Part shown: positions 46,923 to 59,219 of the stretch, piece by piece
Numbering within the stretch: position 1 is the first letter of the stretch
Layout of the letters: every line of letters starts with the position of its first letter
NCBI GenBank assembly: GCA_964020975.1
Contig: OZ026624.1
Span: forward strand, 70,956,591 to 71,020,590
Direction: 5' to 3'
Length of the DNA stretch: 64,000 nucleotides
From: Hermodice carunculata
Lineage: Eukaryota > Annelida > Polychaeta > Eunicida > Amphinomidae
Notes under the pieces: generated by a model
Database searches by the model: none
Told to the model about the DNA's origin: nothing
Seen by the model: the letters and a program-made list of their open reading frames with translations, nothing else
Translations under genes and position numbers: made by a program

Positions 46923-47762
46923 AATTAAGCAAATTTACATATAAATCGCCCAGAAAGTAGCAAAACAGTGTGATCATGAAATAGTGTGATCGTGACAGAT
47001 TTATAAGAAAACTTGACATTGCTCAGATCATATTGAGAATGTGGTGCTATCGGCTTATTGCGCAACAAATGGAGTTCCTGGTGGAAATAGAGTGGTTGAT
47101 TGAGGGTAAAAACGAAGCTTAACTATTCATGTCTTGTGATGGTGTTAATACAAACAAATATTTCAACTTACATTGATATTTTTGTGGGCTTTATCAGTGG
47201 CCAGTGGTAATTTGCCAGTGCCATGGTGTGAATAGAAATCGTGAACACATTGTGATTGTATTTTTTCTGCAGGTCAAGGGACGTGTGCAGAGTTATTTCT
47301 CCCTCTGTGTTTCGGTTCTCCCCTCCAATAAAATATGTCTACGAATCGGTAAAATTGCCCCGGGTGATCAATATACTTTGGTGACCTGCATACAGTCCAG
47401 TTTTGGAAGTTAAGGATTATAATTATTCTGGACAATGGTCATTGAACTTTGGCTGTGAAAACAAAAAATATTTTTGAATGATCACCAATGACCCATCTCA
47501 ACACTCCACAGTAGCTTGGTTTTTTCGGGGGCCATTTTTTGGCTATTGGGCAGCCAGGACAGTTTTGGGCGACTTAATTTTAAAACGAGTGTTAGTAGTG
47601 TAATTGAGAAACTGAGATAAAAATGGACGGCGCTTGTTGCTATTGTACCTCGTTACTTAAGTAAAAATGATTGGGGTCAACAATATGTTCATGAGTCACC
47701 TACAAGCACACAACCTATGATCATTTTATCAGAAAAGGTTCGCTAATCAATTCACGGAACCA

Positions 47763-48290
47763 AAGCCCCCCCCCCCCAAAAAAACACACAAAAACAAACA
47801 AACAAACAAACAAAACAACAACAAAACAAGAAACAAAAAAGACCCCCCGAAAAAAATGAAAAAAACAATAAAAATCAACAATAACAAAAAAAAACAAAAA
47901 AAACAAAACAAATCAAAACAAAACAAAACAAAACAAAACAAAACCTAAAAACAAAACAAAGCAAAATTAATTAAAAAAGGAAAGAAATAAAAAGAATAAA
48001 AACGCATGTGCCCTTTAATCTTGTATTAAGTATTCGTATGCTCATTGTGTAACATGTAAACGCAAGCCCTGTGCGAGAACATCTTCTAATGTACAGGTTA
48101 ACCTTGTTGAAATGTAAATAGATAACTGAGTAAATAGCTAAATGAATGAATGAATGAATAAACAAATAAATAAATAAATAAATAGACAGACAGATAGATA
48201 GAAATAAATAAATAAATAAATAAACAAACAAATAAATGGATAAATAAATAAATAAATAAATAAGTAAATAAATAAATAAATAAATGTGTC
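47763..48290. repeat. Long low-complexity tract: C-run, AAAAC repeats, AAAT repeats
   Basis: Over 500 bases hold almost no T or G on the plus strand apart from short islands. A C-run at 47766 leads into AAAAC/AAAC repeats (to about 47960). After an ordinary 150-bp island come AAAT/AAAC repeats with a short GACA/GATA patch (48120-48290). It resembles an expanded poly-A tail region of old retroposons. Confidence 0.85.
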
Positions 48291-49950
48291 GAGGTATACT
48301 GAGCTATAATTAGGACCAGTTTTACGTGCTCAGTACAAGTTGCAAACCGTCCTTTCTTTTACACTTCAATAAAAGTTCGAATTAAATACTCGGCTAATCA
48401 GTATTATACTGATGAAACATCTGTTAAGTTTTAAATTGGCATGCCTAAAAACCTGTCATTCAGATCATATTTGGATAATTTTGTTTTATGTATCTTGTCA
48501 TGTCTATCTTGTCATGTCTAAGCAGTTAAATTTATATTCATAGATTCTATTTACTCGTTGTAAGTTCCTAACAGTGTGATGTCAGCTTCATCATTCATTA
48601 CTTTCACCAATCATCTTCACTAAAAGAGGGGAATCCAACGGAAATAAGTTCTTTGACTTCGTTTTGGGGCTACGCCACCTGGACGTAACATCCATGCAAT
48701 GTCGAAATAGTTCATTTGACCTTGTCTTATTACCATTTTCTTGTGGATATTTATTGCTGTGACTAAGTTTTGAATTTATTTACAACCAACATACAATTTA
48801 AGTCTGGCTACATTGTGATTTATATTGATTTTTATTTGTCATGTGGCGTTATCTTTATAATGTATAACGCATTTTCACTTGCGTGTATACGTGTTCCTTT
48901 TACCTTGCCTATTGACTGTAGCAAATACAAAGTCCACTAATCAACCAAGAAGCATAAAACTATGGTATTTAGCTCATTAGACATGTTAAACTATTATATA
49001 TACGATGGAAAATTTGTGTAATATGTACACCTATTTGCATACGTGTATGTGGATTGGTGCGGGAAATAGTACGTACAGAAACTAGCGTATGGATTAGTGT
49101 TAATAAATAAAGGTATTATGTACCTGTACTTTCCACCTCATTTCTCCTAAAGGTTATAAGGAAAGTACGACTGTGTGCTTAAAGCAGATGCAAGAAAATA
49201 GCTCTGAACCATATTTAAAATTTTAATTCTGTATAATGTATGCAGTTAGATGATATTTGCACGAACACTATGTTTAAAATGAAAGTACACAAAACGATGT
49301 CTCTCAACTACAGTGTCTGGTAAATATATCATATCTTATCACCCATACTTAAGGTACCCATTCTCCAGACTTGTGTACGTAAAAAACTGCTGTTCTCAGA
49401 CGTAAACAAATCTCCAATTGAAACACCAAAAACATGTACACGTACCCGACGTATACGTTCTGACGTTTTCCTGGTGGAACAGTGTTGGCTTACAACACCA
49501 ACTGATCACCGGCGCGCGACATGGATCTACGCAGATCAAGTGAAAACCTATCACTGCAGTAAACAAGGTCATTCAAGAATCGATCTCACAAAGATTATTT
49601 AAATGCTGACCACGTTAAAGCCGTGGTCTAATTTTTAAGTCTCTTATCACATTTGCAGAATAAGGCAAAGACAAATATAAAGACATAACTGTGTATAGGT
49701 CGGTTCAAATCATTAGTCAGAGGCTACTATATTCTGAATTGCAATTTACAGATTAAAAGTGAGAACTGATACTTTTGTAAACACTTAGTAATGTAAAATA
49801 CACTGTGTAAATGTACTGTGCAGTAAAGATTTCGAATGAAATATAGAGTGTGTCATAGTGGTATAAACGTGCATCATTAAACACGTTTTGACCTATTAAA
49901 TATGTAATGCAGGGCACAATTATGAAAACTCCTCATGTCGCCAATTAGTT
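48291..49950. other. AT-rich spacer, no feature seen
   Basis: A direct duplication of TATCTTGTCATGTC occurs near 48.49-48.52 kb. No gene, repeat family or signal-peptide exon for the Ig receptor was recognised. Confidence 0.45.
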
Positions 49951-50705
49951 TATGACCTCTTATATACATGCTCTCGTGCTGGCTACCGGTAACGACAACT
50001 CGAGGTCCTTAAATCAGGAAGTAGGGTCATTTAAATATTGTGGCACACTGATTGGGGCATCATGTTATCTACATTTTGAGTACTTCAATTGCCATGGACC
50101 GCAGGGGAAGTACAAGGATCCCGCACACACCGAGACTTTCATGGGGTTCTTCATTGAGTGCGTGCCTACTGTTCTGAACAAGCCCTACAGCCTCACAATG
50201 AATTTACTGAAGCTTATTTTTACAAGCTTTGCCTACTGATGGAACTGTATATGAAAATTTGGTCTTTGTAAAGATTACAGAATTGTCAATTGTTGGGAAG
50301 ATATGAAATGCGACTAAAAATTCCAAGATTTGCTGGGTCGCCTTTTTCGCATTTATGATACGTGTGCATCAGTATGTTTTCTGCCTATTCATGTTTTTAG
50401 AGTTTTCAATAATTTGTTTCTGACGTCTTTGGACTACAAGTTAGCTTTAATTGGAGGAGGGCGTGTTGGTCTCAATATATTTGTTATAATTAATACCATC
50501 AACTTTGAAATATCCTACTTTGCTACGCAAATTCATAGACCCTTCCGTTTGAATATCATTCAAAACAAATTTCGCAGAGCTTCAATCAGCAATAATATCT
50601 CAGTCTGAACGCTAGTGGAACTGAACCATAACTGTGAATTTAGCATGGCCGAGCCCTGTTGTCATCGGGACCAAGTACACAGTTTCACTTGCCTTACCAA
50701 GAATG

Positions 50706-50710
50706 ATATA

Positions 50711-50744
<34 letters not shown>

Positions 50745-50767
50745 ATATATATATAACATATATATAC

Positions 50768-50815
<48 letters not shown>
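50706..50815. repeat. TA microsatellite, interrupted
   Basis: About 110 bases of TA with ACA, AATA and AACA interruptions in the left half and a pure right half. Confidence 0.95.
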
Positions 50816-50818
<3 letters not shown>

Positions 50819-50944
50819 TAGGACAGACATTTGAAGACCTTTTGTTTTCTGTGGATGTAATTATAGGTGCATGATCTACGGCCCGGCAATCAGCAGGTTA
50901 GGACTGATTTATTTATGGCCCCTTTTTTTAATTTCCCGCCGTTT

Positions 50945-51199
50945 TCACTTCAAGAGCAACATATTCAACCGAGACCCCAATATGGATGATGAAGCGACTA
51001 CTCCTGTGACTGGTGGGGTCAGACGTCCGTGGATGTAATCAACGGGTGAGACAGCGGTATCTAAATCCTCAAATATTGATGTGTCCGAAGTTCTTGTCAT
51101 TCTTAATGATCCTTGACTTAGGATCCTAGATAAATAAGCCCCAAATCGAATCGCGACTTGTTTCTTTAAAACGTAGACCGTGCTACCCAAACAAAACAT
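50945..51199 (-). CDS. Unrecognised 84-codon ORF, tail-like sequence
   Basis: The frame contains GAYLSRILSQGSLRMTRTSD and then SIFEDLDTAVSPVDYI, GRLTPPVTGVVASSS. It is Ser/Thr/Pro-rich with acidic patches and looks more protein-like than chance frames nearby, but I recognise no domain. It sits just before the plus-strand LINE begins at 51.3 kb. The plus strand over the same bases also holds MDDEATTPVTGGV, so it may be antisense to the LINE's 5' part. No splice sites support it. Confidence 0.2.
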   Translation of the reverse strand: MFCLGSTVYVLKKQVAIRFGAYLSRILSQGSLRMTRTSDTSIFEDLDTAVSPVDYIHGRLTPPVTGVVASSSILGSRLNMLLLK

Positions 51200-51309
51200 T
51201 TGAGAGCATGCATTCGTGAAGCAGGGCTTGATGTGTGGGGAATCTCTGTGTACATGAGTTAGTTAAGGTGCGAAATTTATCCCGCCAAAAGCGGAGGCTC
51301 CTCAAAACC

Positions 51310-53165
51310 TATATTAACCATGTCACATAACCTTTTGCACTATGTACATGTACTCATGGCTACATTGTTTATTGCAACGTATAAGAGCCATGGTCACTCA
51401 GCTGGTCGAAACGAATATATTGAAAAGTTATCAATGTATAATGACTTTATTTCTTTACAAGAACACCGGCTGTTAGATAAACAGATAGAATCGATTACAA
51501 ACCATGTCATGTTAAAGAAATGTGGTTAACGAGGGTATCTGGTATGTATGAAAGTGTGCTTATAATGGGCAGACATTATGGAGGCTGCCCGATTGTGAAA
51601 AAGAAACACTAAAACCTCAGAATAACTCCAGTAGAATTTAACTCTGAAGAGAGTCTGGGGCATTTTGTGTTAGTCACAAGGTTTTGAGCTACTTATTGCC
51701 AACGTATATGTCCTATGTGATACTTCACGTGAAAATGAAAACTCCAGAGAATATGCCGATATATTTGTTGAAATATTTTTTTTTTATGTCCGGAACTGAG
51801 CTTTGATCATATAGTTACAGGTGGTGACCTTAATATTGACCTGTCAAAAGTCGGGTCACAACATGAAAAAACCTTCTGTATTTTGGACAAAATGAATGAT
51901 TGATGTGTGTATTGAACCATAATCAGAACCAGGTTGATTATACGGATGAGAGCAAAATTAATCCAGAGAAATCAACCCTAGATCATTTTTATCGTGTCTG
52001 AGAATACGGCTGAGCTGGTTTCCGCATACAATATAGTCCATGAAGGTAATAATCTGTCTGATCACTATCCTGTTATTCTTGAACCGGAAAAAAATGTTAA
52101 AGCACGTGTGATAAAGTAAGATCCTTTCCCCCAAAACCCATTATGGCGAGATGCTACGCCAAATGACATAAATAATTACTGTAATAAAGTTGAACAATTT
52201 TAAGGAACATGGAGTTTGCCTTGGCTTCTATACTGTACTAATACCATGCGTAAGGATCATATACCCGACATACAAACCTTTCATGATTAATTGCATCCAC
52301 AGGTATCAATGTGAGAAGATGTGCGATCCCATATACCTCTGACGAGTCTAAGAAAGTCATTCCAGGGCGGATCATTATTTTGAAGGGCATCGTAAAGATG
52401 CCATTTCTTTGCACTTTATATGGAGGTGTAACAAGTCTCCTAGGTCGGGACATCTTGCCAATATTAGAAACAATACACGATACAAGCACCATTATGCTTT
52501 GAGATTTGTCAAAGGAAATAAAGAAATGTGTATTGCTAATAGGTTGGCAGTGTCTATTGAGATAATAAATAGGGATTTCTGGTCTGAAGTGAAGAGGATA
52601 AAAAACGCTGGGGTGATAGACCAAGTATGGTCGATGAAATGTCACAGCTTGAGAATATAGGGAAAAAATTCTGACTAAGTGCAAAATTATACAGCGCTGT
52701 TCCGTACGATGTAGATGAAGTGGGTAGATTGAAAAATGATCTTGAGGAATCTGTTCCATGACTCATATAAAAATGTCATTTCCGTAGAAAAGTGAAAAAA
52801 TGGTATACAAAAAACTCAAAAAAGGCAAGCAGGGTGGCGATGTAGGTTATCATGCTTTTGGTTCAGAAGTGGAGGAAATATTTGTTACTTGGTAGAAATT
52901 AGGATATATGGAAATTGCCATAAAGAACTCATAATATGTTGCTTCTGGGGATATGTAAAACAAGACCTTTTGAACTGCAGTAGCATATACTCTTCTGACA
53001 ATTCGCTCATGAATTATATAAAAGTGATAATCCCCTGGTGCAGCTATGTTGCAAAATAACTGATTGAGGTTCAAGATCGCAAGTTGGCAGGTCGTTCAAT
53101 TATCTATTATATAAGTATAAAGTTAAGGGACATCGAATATTTTGTGGCATTCTAAGGGAACCACA
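51310..53165 (+). mobile_element. Degraded LINE, endonuclease to start of reverse transcriptase
   Basis: Plus-strand frames in order: MYNDFISLQEHRLLDKQ, GRHYGGCPIVKK, LIANVYVLCDTSREN, VTGGDLNIDLSK, LDHFYRVSENTAELVSAY and NLSDHYPVIL. These are the blocks of an apurinic-type endonuclease domain, including the G-G-D-x-N and S-D-H motifs. A linker follows (HFIWRCNKSPRSGH, then EIINRDFWSEVKRI) and then the very start of a reverse transcriptase. Stops and frame changes are frequent. The 173-codon minus-strand frame at 52759-52238 is antisense to this linker and is not a gene. The 5' junction near 51.3 kb is not sharp. Confidence 0.7.
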
Positions 53166-53328
53166 GATATCCAGGACCCCTATCAATTAAACAACTTACG
53201 ACGTTACTCAGAAAAAAACTGTGACTTTCTCGCAAAGTAGCGGGTACTCAGGTAAATTTATCCACTTTTTCCAAATCGAACGATACGCTGCCAGATTCTC
53301 TCTCTGCCTCTCTCCCTTTATACACAAG

Positions 53329-53362
53329 CATACATACATACATACATACATACATAAATACA

Positions 53363-53396
<34 letters not shown>

Positions 53397-53398
53397 CA
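53329..53398. repeat. TACA tetranucleotide microsatellite
   Basis: About 17 TACA units with one AAATA interruption, 150 bp after the end of the LINE fragment. Confidence 0.95.
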
Positions 53399-54164
53399 TC
53401 ACGGCTAATGTGTTATCTGTCAAAAAAGGGACCTCACCATTGGCCTTTCACACAACATATTCCCAATCTTTCATTTCAATCAAACCTGTCCAATATCACC
53501 GAGCGTTATAGCTAATAACAAACATAAAGAATCAACACATCAAAAGAGACATTCATAGTAAGGTGTAGCAAAACGTTTCAAATCATCATGTGACATCTGG
53601 GGGAGTGTGGTTCCTCATTTGGATTTGCCTTGCCTACTTCCTTTCTCATCCATCGTTTACTTTTGTATCTTTTTAGTGAACAAACTCTCAACCATGCACT
53701 GAACAAACGGTTGTAACATTTGCACGTGTCATTTTCATGCTACGGAAGTATCATAAGAAAGGCCTCTTCATGTCATGGACACTGTGGAGTATTCCGCGCT
53801 ACCCATGGATCTGTATGCGTGCGATGGCACAAAAGATTGTATCTATGTAGAATTTTTGTTTAATGTTTGTTTTGAATTATTACAGAATAAAATCAAAGGC
53901 ATCAGGACATTAGCAGGTGGTTCACGTCAAATCATGTCTGCAAAGCATAAATTTTTTTCCATGATTAGGCCTTAAATGGAATGTTAAAAAAGATAAAAAC
54001 TTATGTAATGGAGGAATCCACGTTCAGAAATGGATTCTTTTAATCGCATAGGAAATGCTTGACGAAGTTTTAATTTGTAACAGATAAGCTATGCGACAGT
54101 AGCCATGACGACCTCTTTTGTAAAACTAAATGTAATTATGCAACAGATAAAGACATCAATATAA

Positions 54165-54835
54165 TAATACAGAAAAACATGACCCATATTCATAAATCCC
54201 AACCTAAAAATGACAGCAAATAATACAGAAAAACATCATCCATATTCATAGTTTCCAAACCCAACGATGACAGCAAAGAGATTCCAGATTTGCCAAAGCA
54301 TCAACGTTCATCTTCCGCTACCAATGTGAAGAAACAAATTTCAATGCTGACTTGAGACAGGCAGTCACCCATAAAATGGAACTGGTAGTTTTAAACCGGT
54401 CCTCTCAACATTTGAAATATTCTTCATTAACTACAGACTATAGTGTTTCCAAAATGCGTAGGCCTAACCACTCAAAATCCAAATTTTATTACTTCTGCCA
54501 AAAATAAAAGAGAGGCCTGGTAGGCCTATCACTTTTTAGTTCTCCTGACGTGTCAGACAGCTGACTTTACAGCAAAAGAAAAAAGTAGGCCTACATCGTC
54601 TTTCTGATATTTATGAATCCGGAGCATTATAAACACACTCTACCTCCATTATATCTATGAGTCTGAGAACATAGCCCACAGCACAACCTAGCCAATGGAG
54701 TATTTATCAAATAGTACAGAAAAAACATGACCCATATTCATAAATTCCAAACCCAGCAACGACAGCAAAGAGATTCCAGAGTTACCAAAGCATCAGCATT
54801 CATCTTCCTATACCACTGTGAAATGACACTGAGCT
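54165..54835 (+). repeat. 480-bp repeat family, tandem copies
   Basis: A short head fragment at 54.17 kb is followed by a full unit (54.23-54.70 kb) and a third, truncated unit (54.71-54.83 kb), all in the same orientation. The full unit includes two TAGGCCTA-type motifs. A splice-bounded open frame begins (on the minus strand) immediately beyond the last copy. Confidence 0.7.
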
Positions 54836-54845
54836 GTGCCTTTAC

Positions 54846-54923
54846 CTGTCGCTTATCCTTTTTCAGGGTGTCTTCGTTCTGCTTTATCTGACATCCTTTC
54901 TCTTCTCCAGTGCCGCCAGTATC
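54846..54923 (-). CDS. Candidate small exon, charged linker
   Basis: A 78-nt stretch, phase 0-0, is bounded by a pyrimidine-rich acceptor (AACACTTTTAG) and a CAG|GTAAAG donor. It encodes DTGGTGEEKGCQIKQNEDTL followed by KKDKRQ. The peptide is hydrophilic with no recognisable domain, and would suit a linker between folded modules. It lies on the same strand as the PDZ-like exons at 61.5 and 60.6 kb and downstream of them, so it could be part of the same upstream gene. It directly abuts a copy of the 480-bp repeat. Support is only the splice pair, the open frame and the higher coding-like composition. Confidence 0.35.
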
Positions 54924-55654
54924 CTAAAAGTGTTTCTTAACAGAATCAGTGTTCCATACACAAACCTAAATGGTGTAATCACAAGTCAGATTACACTAGC
55001 ATATCAGGTTTGACATGCACGTATGAGTTTAGAAACAGGTGCTTTACTGTTTTGTGGCACACGTATTTTCTTCAATGTGTCCGATCTCCGGGTAGAATTG
55101 TTTTCATGTCAATCAATCTTTACTATACTGATTCTCCTATATTTGGTAGTTATCCATCAAAGTATCATACACCACATCATAAAAACATTTTTTTTTTCTA
55201 GGAATTTGTTCATAGTAATTAGTAGATGACTCATGAAGCTTGTCATTATCCTACGAACTATTTATTCTGATAATAAATGCTGAAAAACACGGCATTCTAA
55301 GTAAAAAAATTCAAGTGAGACCTTCTGACCAGCCCTAGTATATCTCCCAGCTTAGGTCACTTGAATGTGGAGTTATATGCATATATGAAACAGACAAAAG
55401 TCTTAATTATGAGCCTCAAACCTGGGCATCCTTCGGTCAACTCCGTAGTTATTATCAAAAGCAACCAAAATCTTCAGAACAAAAACATCACAACAACTCG
55501 ATCTAATAAATCGGCATCGTAAAACTAAATGCTGGAAGGGTAGTGTAAAGAATTTTCTAAAGTGTAATCATTCTTCTACTGTTCATCTCTTTTACATGAC
55601 GATAAACACATTTCCCTTTGGAGGCTGAAATATTCAATTCATTTTTTGAGCGGT

Positions 55655-56320
55655 GTAACACTAAAACCTCTTTGGCTGCCTTTCCAGAAATTGAGAACAC
55701 TGTAACTCCAGGCCTTGATTTTATACATATAAGTGTAACAGCTCTCAAAAATTCTTTGAGCCTTGACGCTACTTAGGCATGTGGCCCTGATGAAATAAGT
55801 TTCTTTTGGACACTTAACTGTCTATATCGCCTTCACTAACGAAACTTTTCAATCTTTCATTAGTAAATAAAAAATTAACCCAAGCTTAAAAACTAAATGT
55901 TGCTCCTCTTCATAAGAAAAGCCCTGATGCATGCGACAATTAAAGCCCAGTGTCTCTCCTGAGTGGTGTTGGGAAAGTCTTTGAAAAATATGCTTAAAAA
56001 TTTGTTTAATGATTTGAGGAAAACCCATGCAATTCCTGCTGACAGGTCTACTTTTACTCCGGGAGATTCAATTACTGCTGATCTACCATGAGCTGTGTTT
56101 AGCTATTGACCATCTAAATTTAGTTTTCATCGTATTTCAAGACACAAGTCAAGCATTCGACAAAGCATAGCATGCAAGTCTGTAGCATTAATTGAAGAGA
56201 AATGATATTTTTGGTGACTTGCTGGAATGATTTTCAAAGTATCTGCATAATCGCTAATAACAAATCGTTATTCAAGGACAAGTCACCTTGGTGTCATATT
56301 CCATTCTGATTTGAGATACG
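55655..56320 (+). mobile_element. LINE reverse transcriptase fragment
   Basis: Plus-strand pieces read CGPDEIS, then SVSPEW and KSLKNMLKNLFND, then DTSQAFDKA, LIEEK and LLE before IQGQVTL. They match the fingers and palm of CR1/Jockey-type reverse transcriptases (G-P-D-x-I, D-x-S-K-A-F-D-x-V-W-H, then Q-x-V-x-x-G). The catalytic first Asp is kept, but many stops show it is dead. The 63-codon minus-strand frame over 55557-55748 is a shadow. Confidence 0.65.
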
Positions 56321-56564
56321 ACCCTCATGCAAATGGAATAGTTAAGAGTTTCAAGTGTACGTTTCAATCGTAACAGATTTGGTTAACAGCAATGCTAGAA
56401 AGCGGGACGAATAACTTCCATATATTCTGATGACATATAGAAACAGCGTCAGCAGTACAACAGGAAACACACCTTGCTATGCACTTTACAGAAAATAAAT
56501 CGATTTTACAAAAGTCATCGAGACTGCACTTCAGGTGAGACTTGCAGACATGTCCAGACCCCTG

Positions 56565-56765
56565 ACATAATAGTTCAGAAAAAATGCTGCCCACATGCAT
56601 AATTTCCACCCAAACAATAACAGCAAAGCTAAGTATATATACAACAAAAGGCAGAGATTCAAAAATTTCTAAAACATCAACTTTCAGCTTTCAATACTAA
56701 CCAGAACAAACAAATTTAACTCCCATATTGAAGCAGGCAGTCGCCAGTAAAAGGTAACTGGTGAA
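56565..56765 (+). repeat. 480-bp repeat family, 5' half
   Basis: The copy runs from the TAATAGTTCAGAAAAAATGC head to AAAGGTAACTGGTG, with a small insertion after ACAGCAAAG. It directly follows the LINE fragment at 55.65-56.3 kb. Confidence 0.6.
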
Positions 56766-57299
56766 GCAAAACAGAATTAGCAACCATCTAGAAAATTCGA
56801 CAAACAAAACATAAATAGGAAAGCTAATGCATGGCATGAGATATACAAGTGAGAGACACTATTAAGGCAGAGTGCAGGAATGATATTAAAATCAAAATGG
56901 TACCCACAGTAAAAGGCAATGCACACATTAGGACATGTATGCTGCATACATCAACAGATCAGGAAAACCAGCTCAATAAAAACAAACAAGTTGAAACTGA
57001 CACATATAAATTCGGTATGAGATGATGGGAGACCGACACCAGATAAAAACCCAATAAAATCAGCAATCCCACAATCAAGTTGTACTTCACATCCGACTGA
57101 AAAAGTACTTATATCACGAGCAAACCTTACGCAATTGGAGCATGAAAAAAAAATAAAGCAGACAAAACAGTTGACAAAGAACCAGAACTACAACAAACCT
57201 GTCTACATGTGTTGATACCACTACTTTTTTTTAAGTGTTTGCTGAATAACCTTCCACTCAACACTTGACCTTACTATTTGGTAATACCCTCTGGAAATC

Positions 57300-58770
57300 T
57301 ATGTGCTGAAAACAGGTCTATTGCTAAATCTTACCCACATATTCTGATGATTTTGAAGGCGACTGGTTGCTTTCTGACCAACCTTTGAATTGGTCAATCA
57401 CAAATAAATCAAGGTTTTTTACTTTTTCTTTCTCAGATATGCGAAATGGTCCAGTTAAATCCATAGCAATGCTTTGCATACATGTAGTATTACTTGGAAC
57501 TGGCGTTTCTTGCATGAATATTCGGTCCTGTTTTGGTACATGCACTGGGCATTGGCCATTTTTTCCATTGTCTATTCTCATGCCAGGTCACACATATGCT
57601 TCTCAAACATGGCACAACTTTATGAGCACTGCCATGTGACAAACATCTTTGGAGCATTTTTCGGTATTTTTGCTCCCGAATTTAGAATGTAAGGCAGTGC
57701 TCCGATAATTCGCTTGAGTAAAAGTTGGTTTTGCAACAGAATACTAAAGTCCTTGGTACATTTCCTATCCAGAATCCTATTTTAGTTTGGTTCCCATGAA
57801 TAAATCTTGGAATTTTGTTTGTGCCTTCCTAACCTCGTCTGGGTTAAGGTGGTATGCCTTGAATAACATTTGTTAACTCACGTCTTCATCTCTAAAGGCA
57901 CAAGAGTTAAACCACTCTTCTTTGTGAAAGGTATTCACCTTCAACATTGCACGTAACCTGTTCATCAGATTAGCTTTTTGATCTGACCTATCTTGATACC
58001 AAAATCAGCTGCATGTAAGAGTATACCCAGTTGCTCCATCATGCTGTTTCTTGCTTCATTTGGTAAAAAGGAGAAAAGTGACTGTTATCCCTGTTCACTG
58101 AGAATTCTGGATGTGCATGGGTAGATCTTGACGCACATAAAACCACTGCACCAACCTTTGTTTGTCTTGTGCACCACCAGCATTTAAACTGCATCTCAAT
58201 TTTGGCCAAACTGCATTTTGCTGTGTCCAAGTTTAGTTCTGTGCTTCTCAGAGTTCCAAACACCTATTGCAAATATTTTGCTTGGGCATTTTAATCTCTT
58301 GCTGTTAATAATTATATTGAAGCTATACACCAAAATAATGACTCTTATAAGCCTCATCAAAAGTGTGTTCATAATTCCTTACAGTTGCTTTTGATGCATT
58401 TGAAGGCTCAAAAGACATTTGAGACAAACAAAATCTGTCTTAAGGATATCGCCTTCTGCTACAGGAACTTACAAGTGCCAAGCCTTTATTCCAAAGTGGT
58501 ATAAATGCTAACACCCCCTACTTGGCCAGGAATGTCCTGCCAAAGTCAGAGTCAAAGCGATTGGGTAGCTAGACTTTCCCGTCATATGATTCAACTGCCT
58601 ATAGTCCATTGAAAATCTTGAACCACCTGGGGAGCCTATGGACCCCAGCTTGCTTTAAATTACACCATCTTTCAATATCTGTCTTCTTGGCCACATGTAT
58701 GGTAAGCTCTCCTCTTGCTTGACAGAAGTCGTTGAGTTTTGATGGTAACAGTATCTAAGTTGCAGACACC
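57300..58770 (-). mobile_element. Ty3/Gypsy-type LTR retrotransposon fossil, pol fragment
   Basis: On the minus strand, reverse transcriptase comes first (DYRQLNHMTGKSSYPIA near 58.6 kb, LNLDTAKCSLAKIEMQF near 58.2 kb). RNase H or connection remnants follow. Last is the start of an integrase core (MQSIAMDLTGPFRISEKEK and VIDQFKGWSES, 57.48-57.36 kb). The order and motifs fit the Ty3/Gypsy group. The copy is truncated and broken in many places, with no LTRs visible on either side, so it looks old. Confidence 0.65.
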
Positions 58771-59219
58771 ATAGAGTTCATCTTTCTTGCTGAAGGTGTC
58801 TCGACAAAGTGGCTATTCTTTGTAGACTCATATTATAATTTTAAGTCCACTGCATTACCAGTTTTTACAGATCCCAACATCATATACATCATATGTTTAT
58901 CAACAAGGCAATGTTCATATATTTTTGTTTTGTTGAACCATATCTTTTTAGTCAATTGCATGAGCACTATTCACAGATCACAGCAACATATGTAACTTTC
59001 AAAAGTCAAATGTCTTCGCTAAAAAGACAATTTAAAATAGCCTTAAGTTTCTATTAAGTCACCATCCACAAACTCAAGCAGCCAAAAAAATATCCAAATT
59101 GGATAATTGTATTGAAGTAAAATCAATGGACCTGTTCATAACGAGTTGTAGCGAACGTTTCCCGACTGTAATTAATTATGTATTCCATTGTTGGCCTGAT
59201 TGTGCAATGAGCAAGTGGC

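Noticed and set aside
47721-48231. Minus-strand ORFs rich in Phe, Leu and Tyr that look like membrane proteins
   Set aside because: They are translations of AAAAC and AAAT low-complexity repeats.
52238-52759. 173-codon minus-strand ORF
   Set aside because: Antisense to the linker region of the plus-strand LINE. The plus-strand peptide matches the family, this one does not.
55557-55748. Minus-strand ORF with ISGKAAKEVLVL, faintly PDZ-like
   Set aside because: The plus strand over the same bases belongs to a LINE reverse transcriptase region, and no splice sites frame it.
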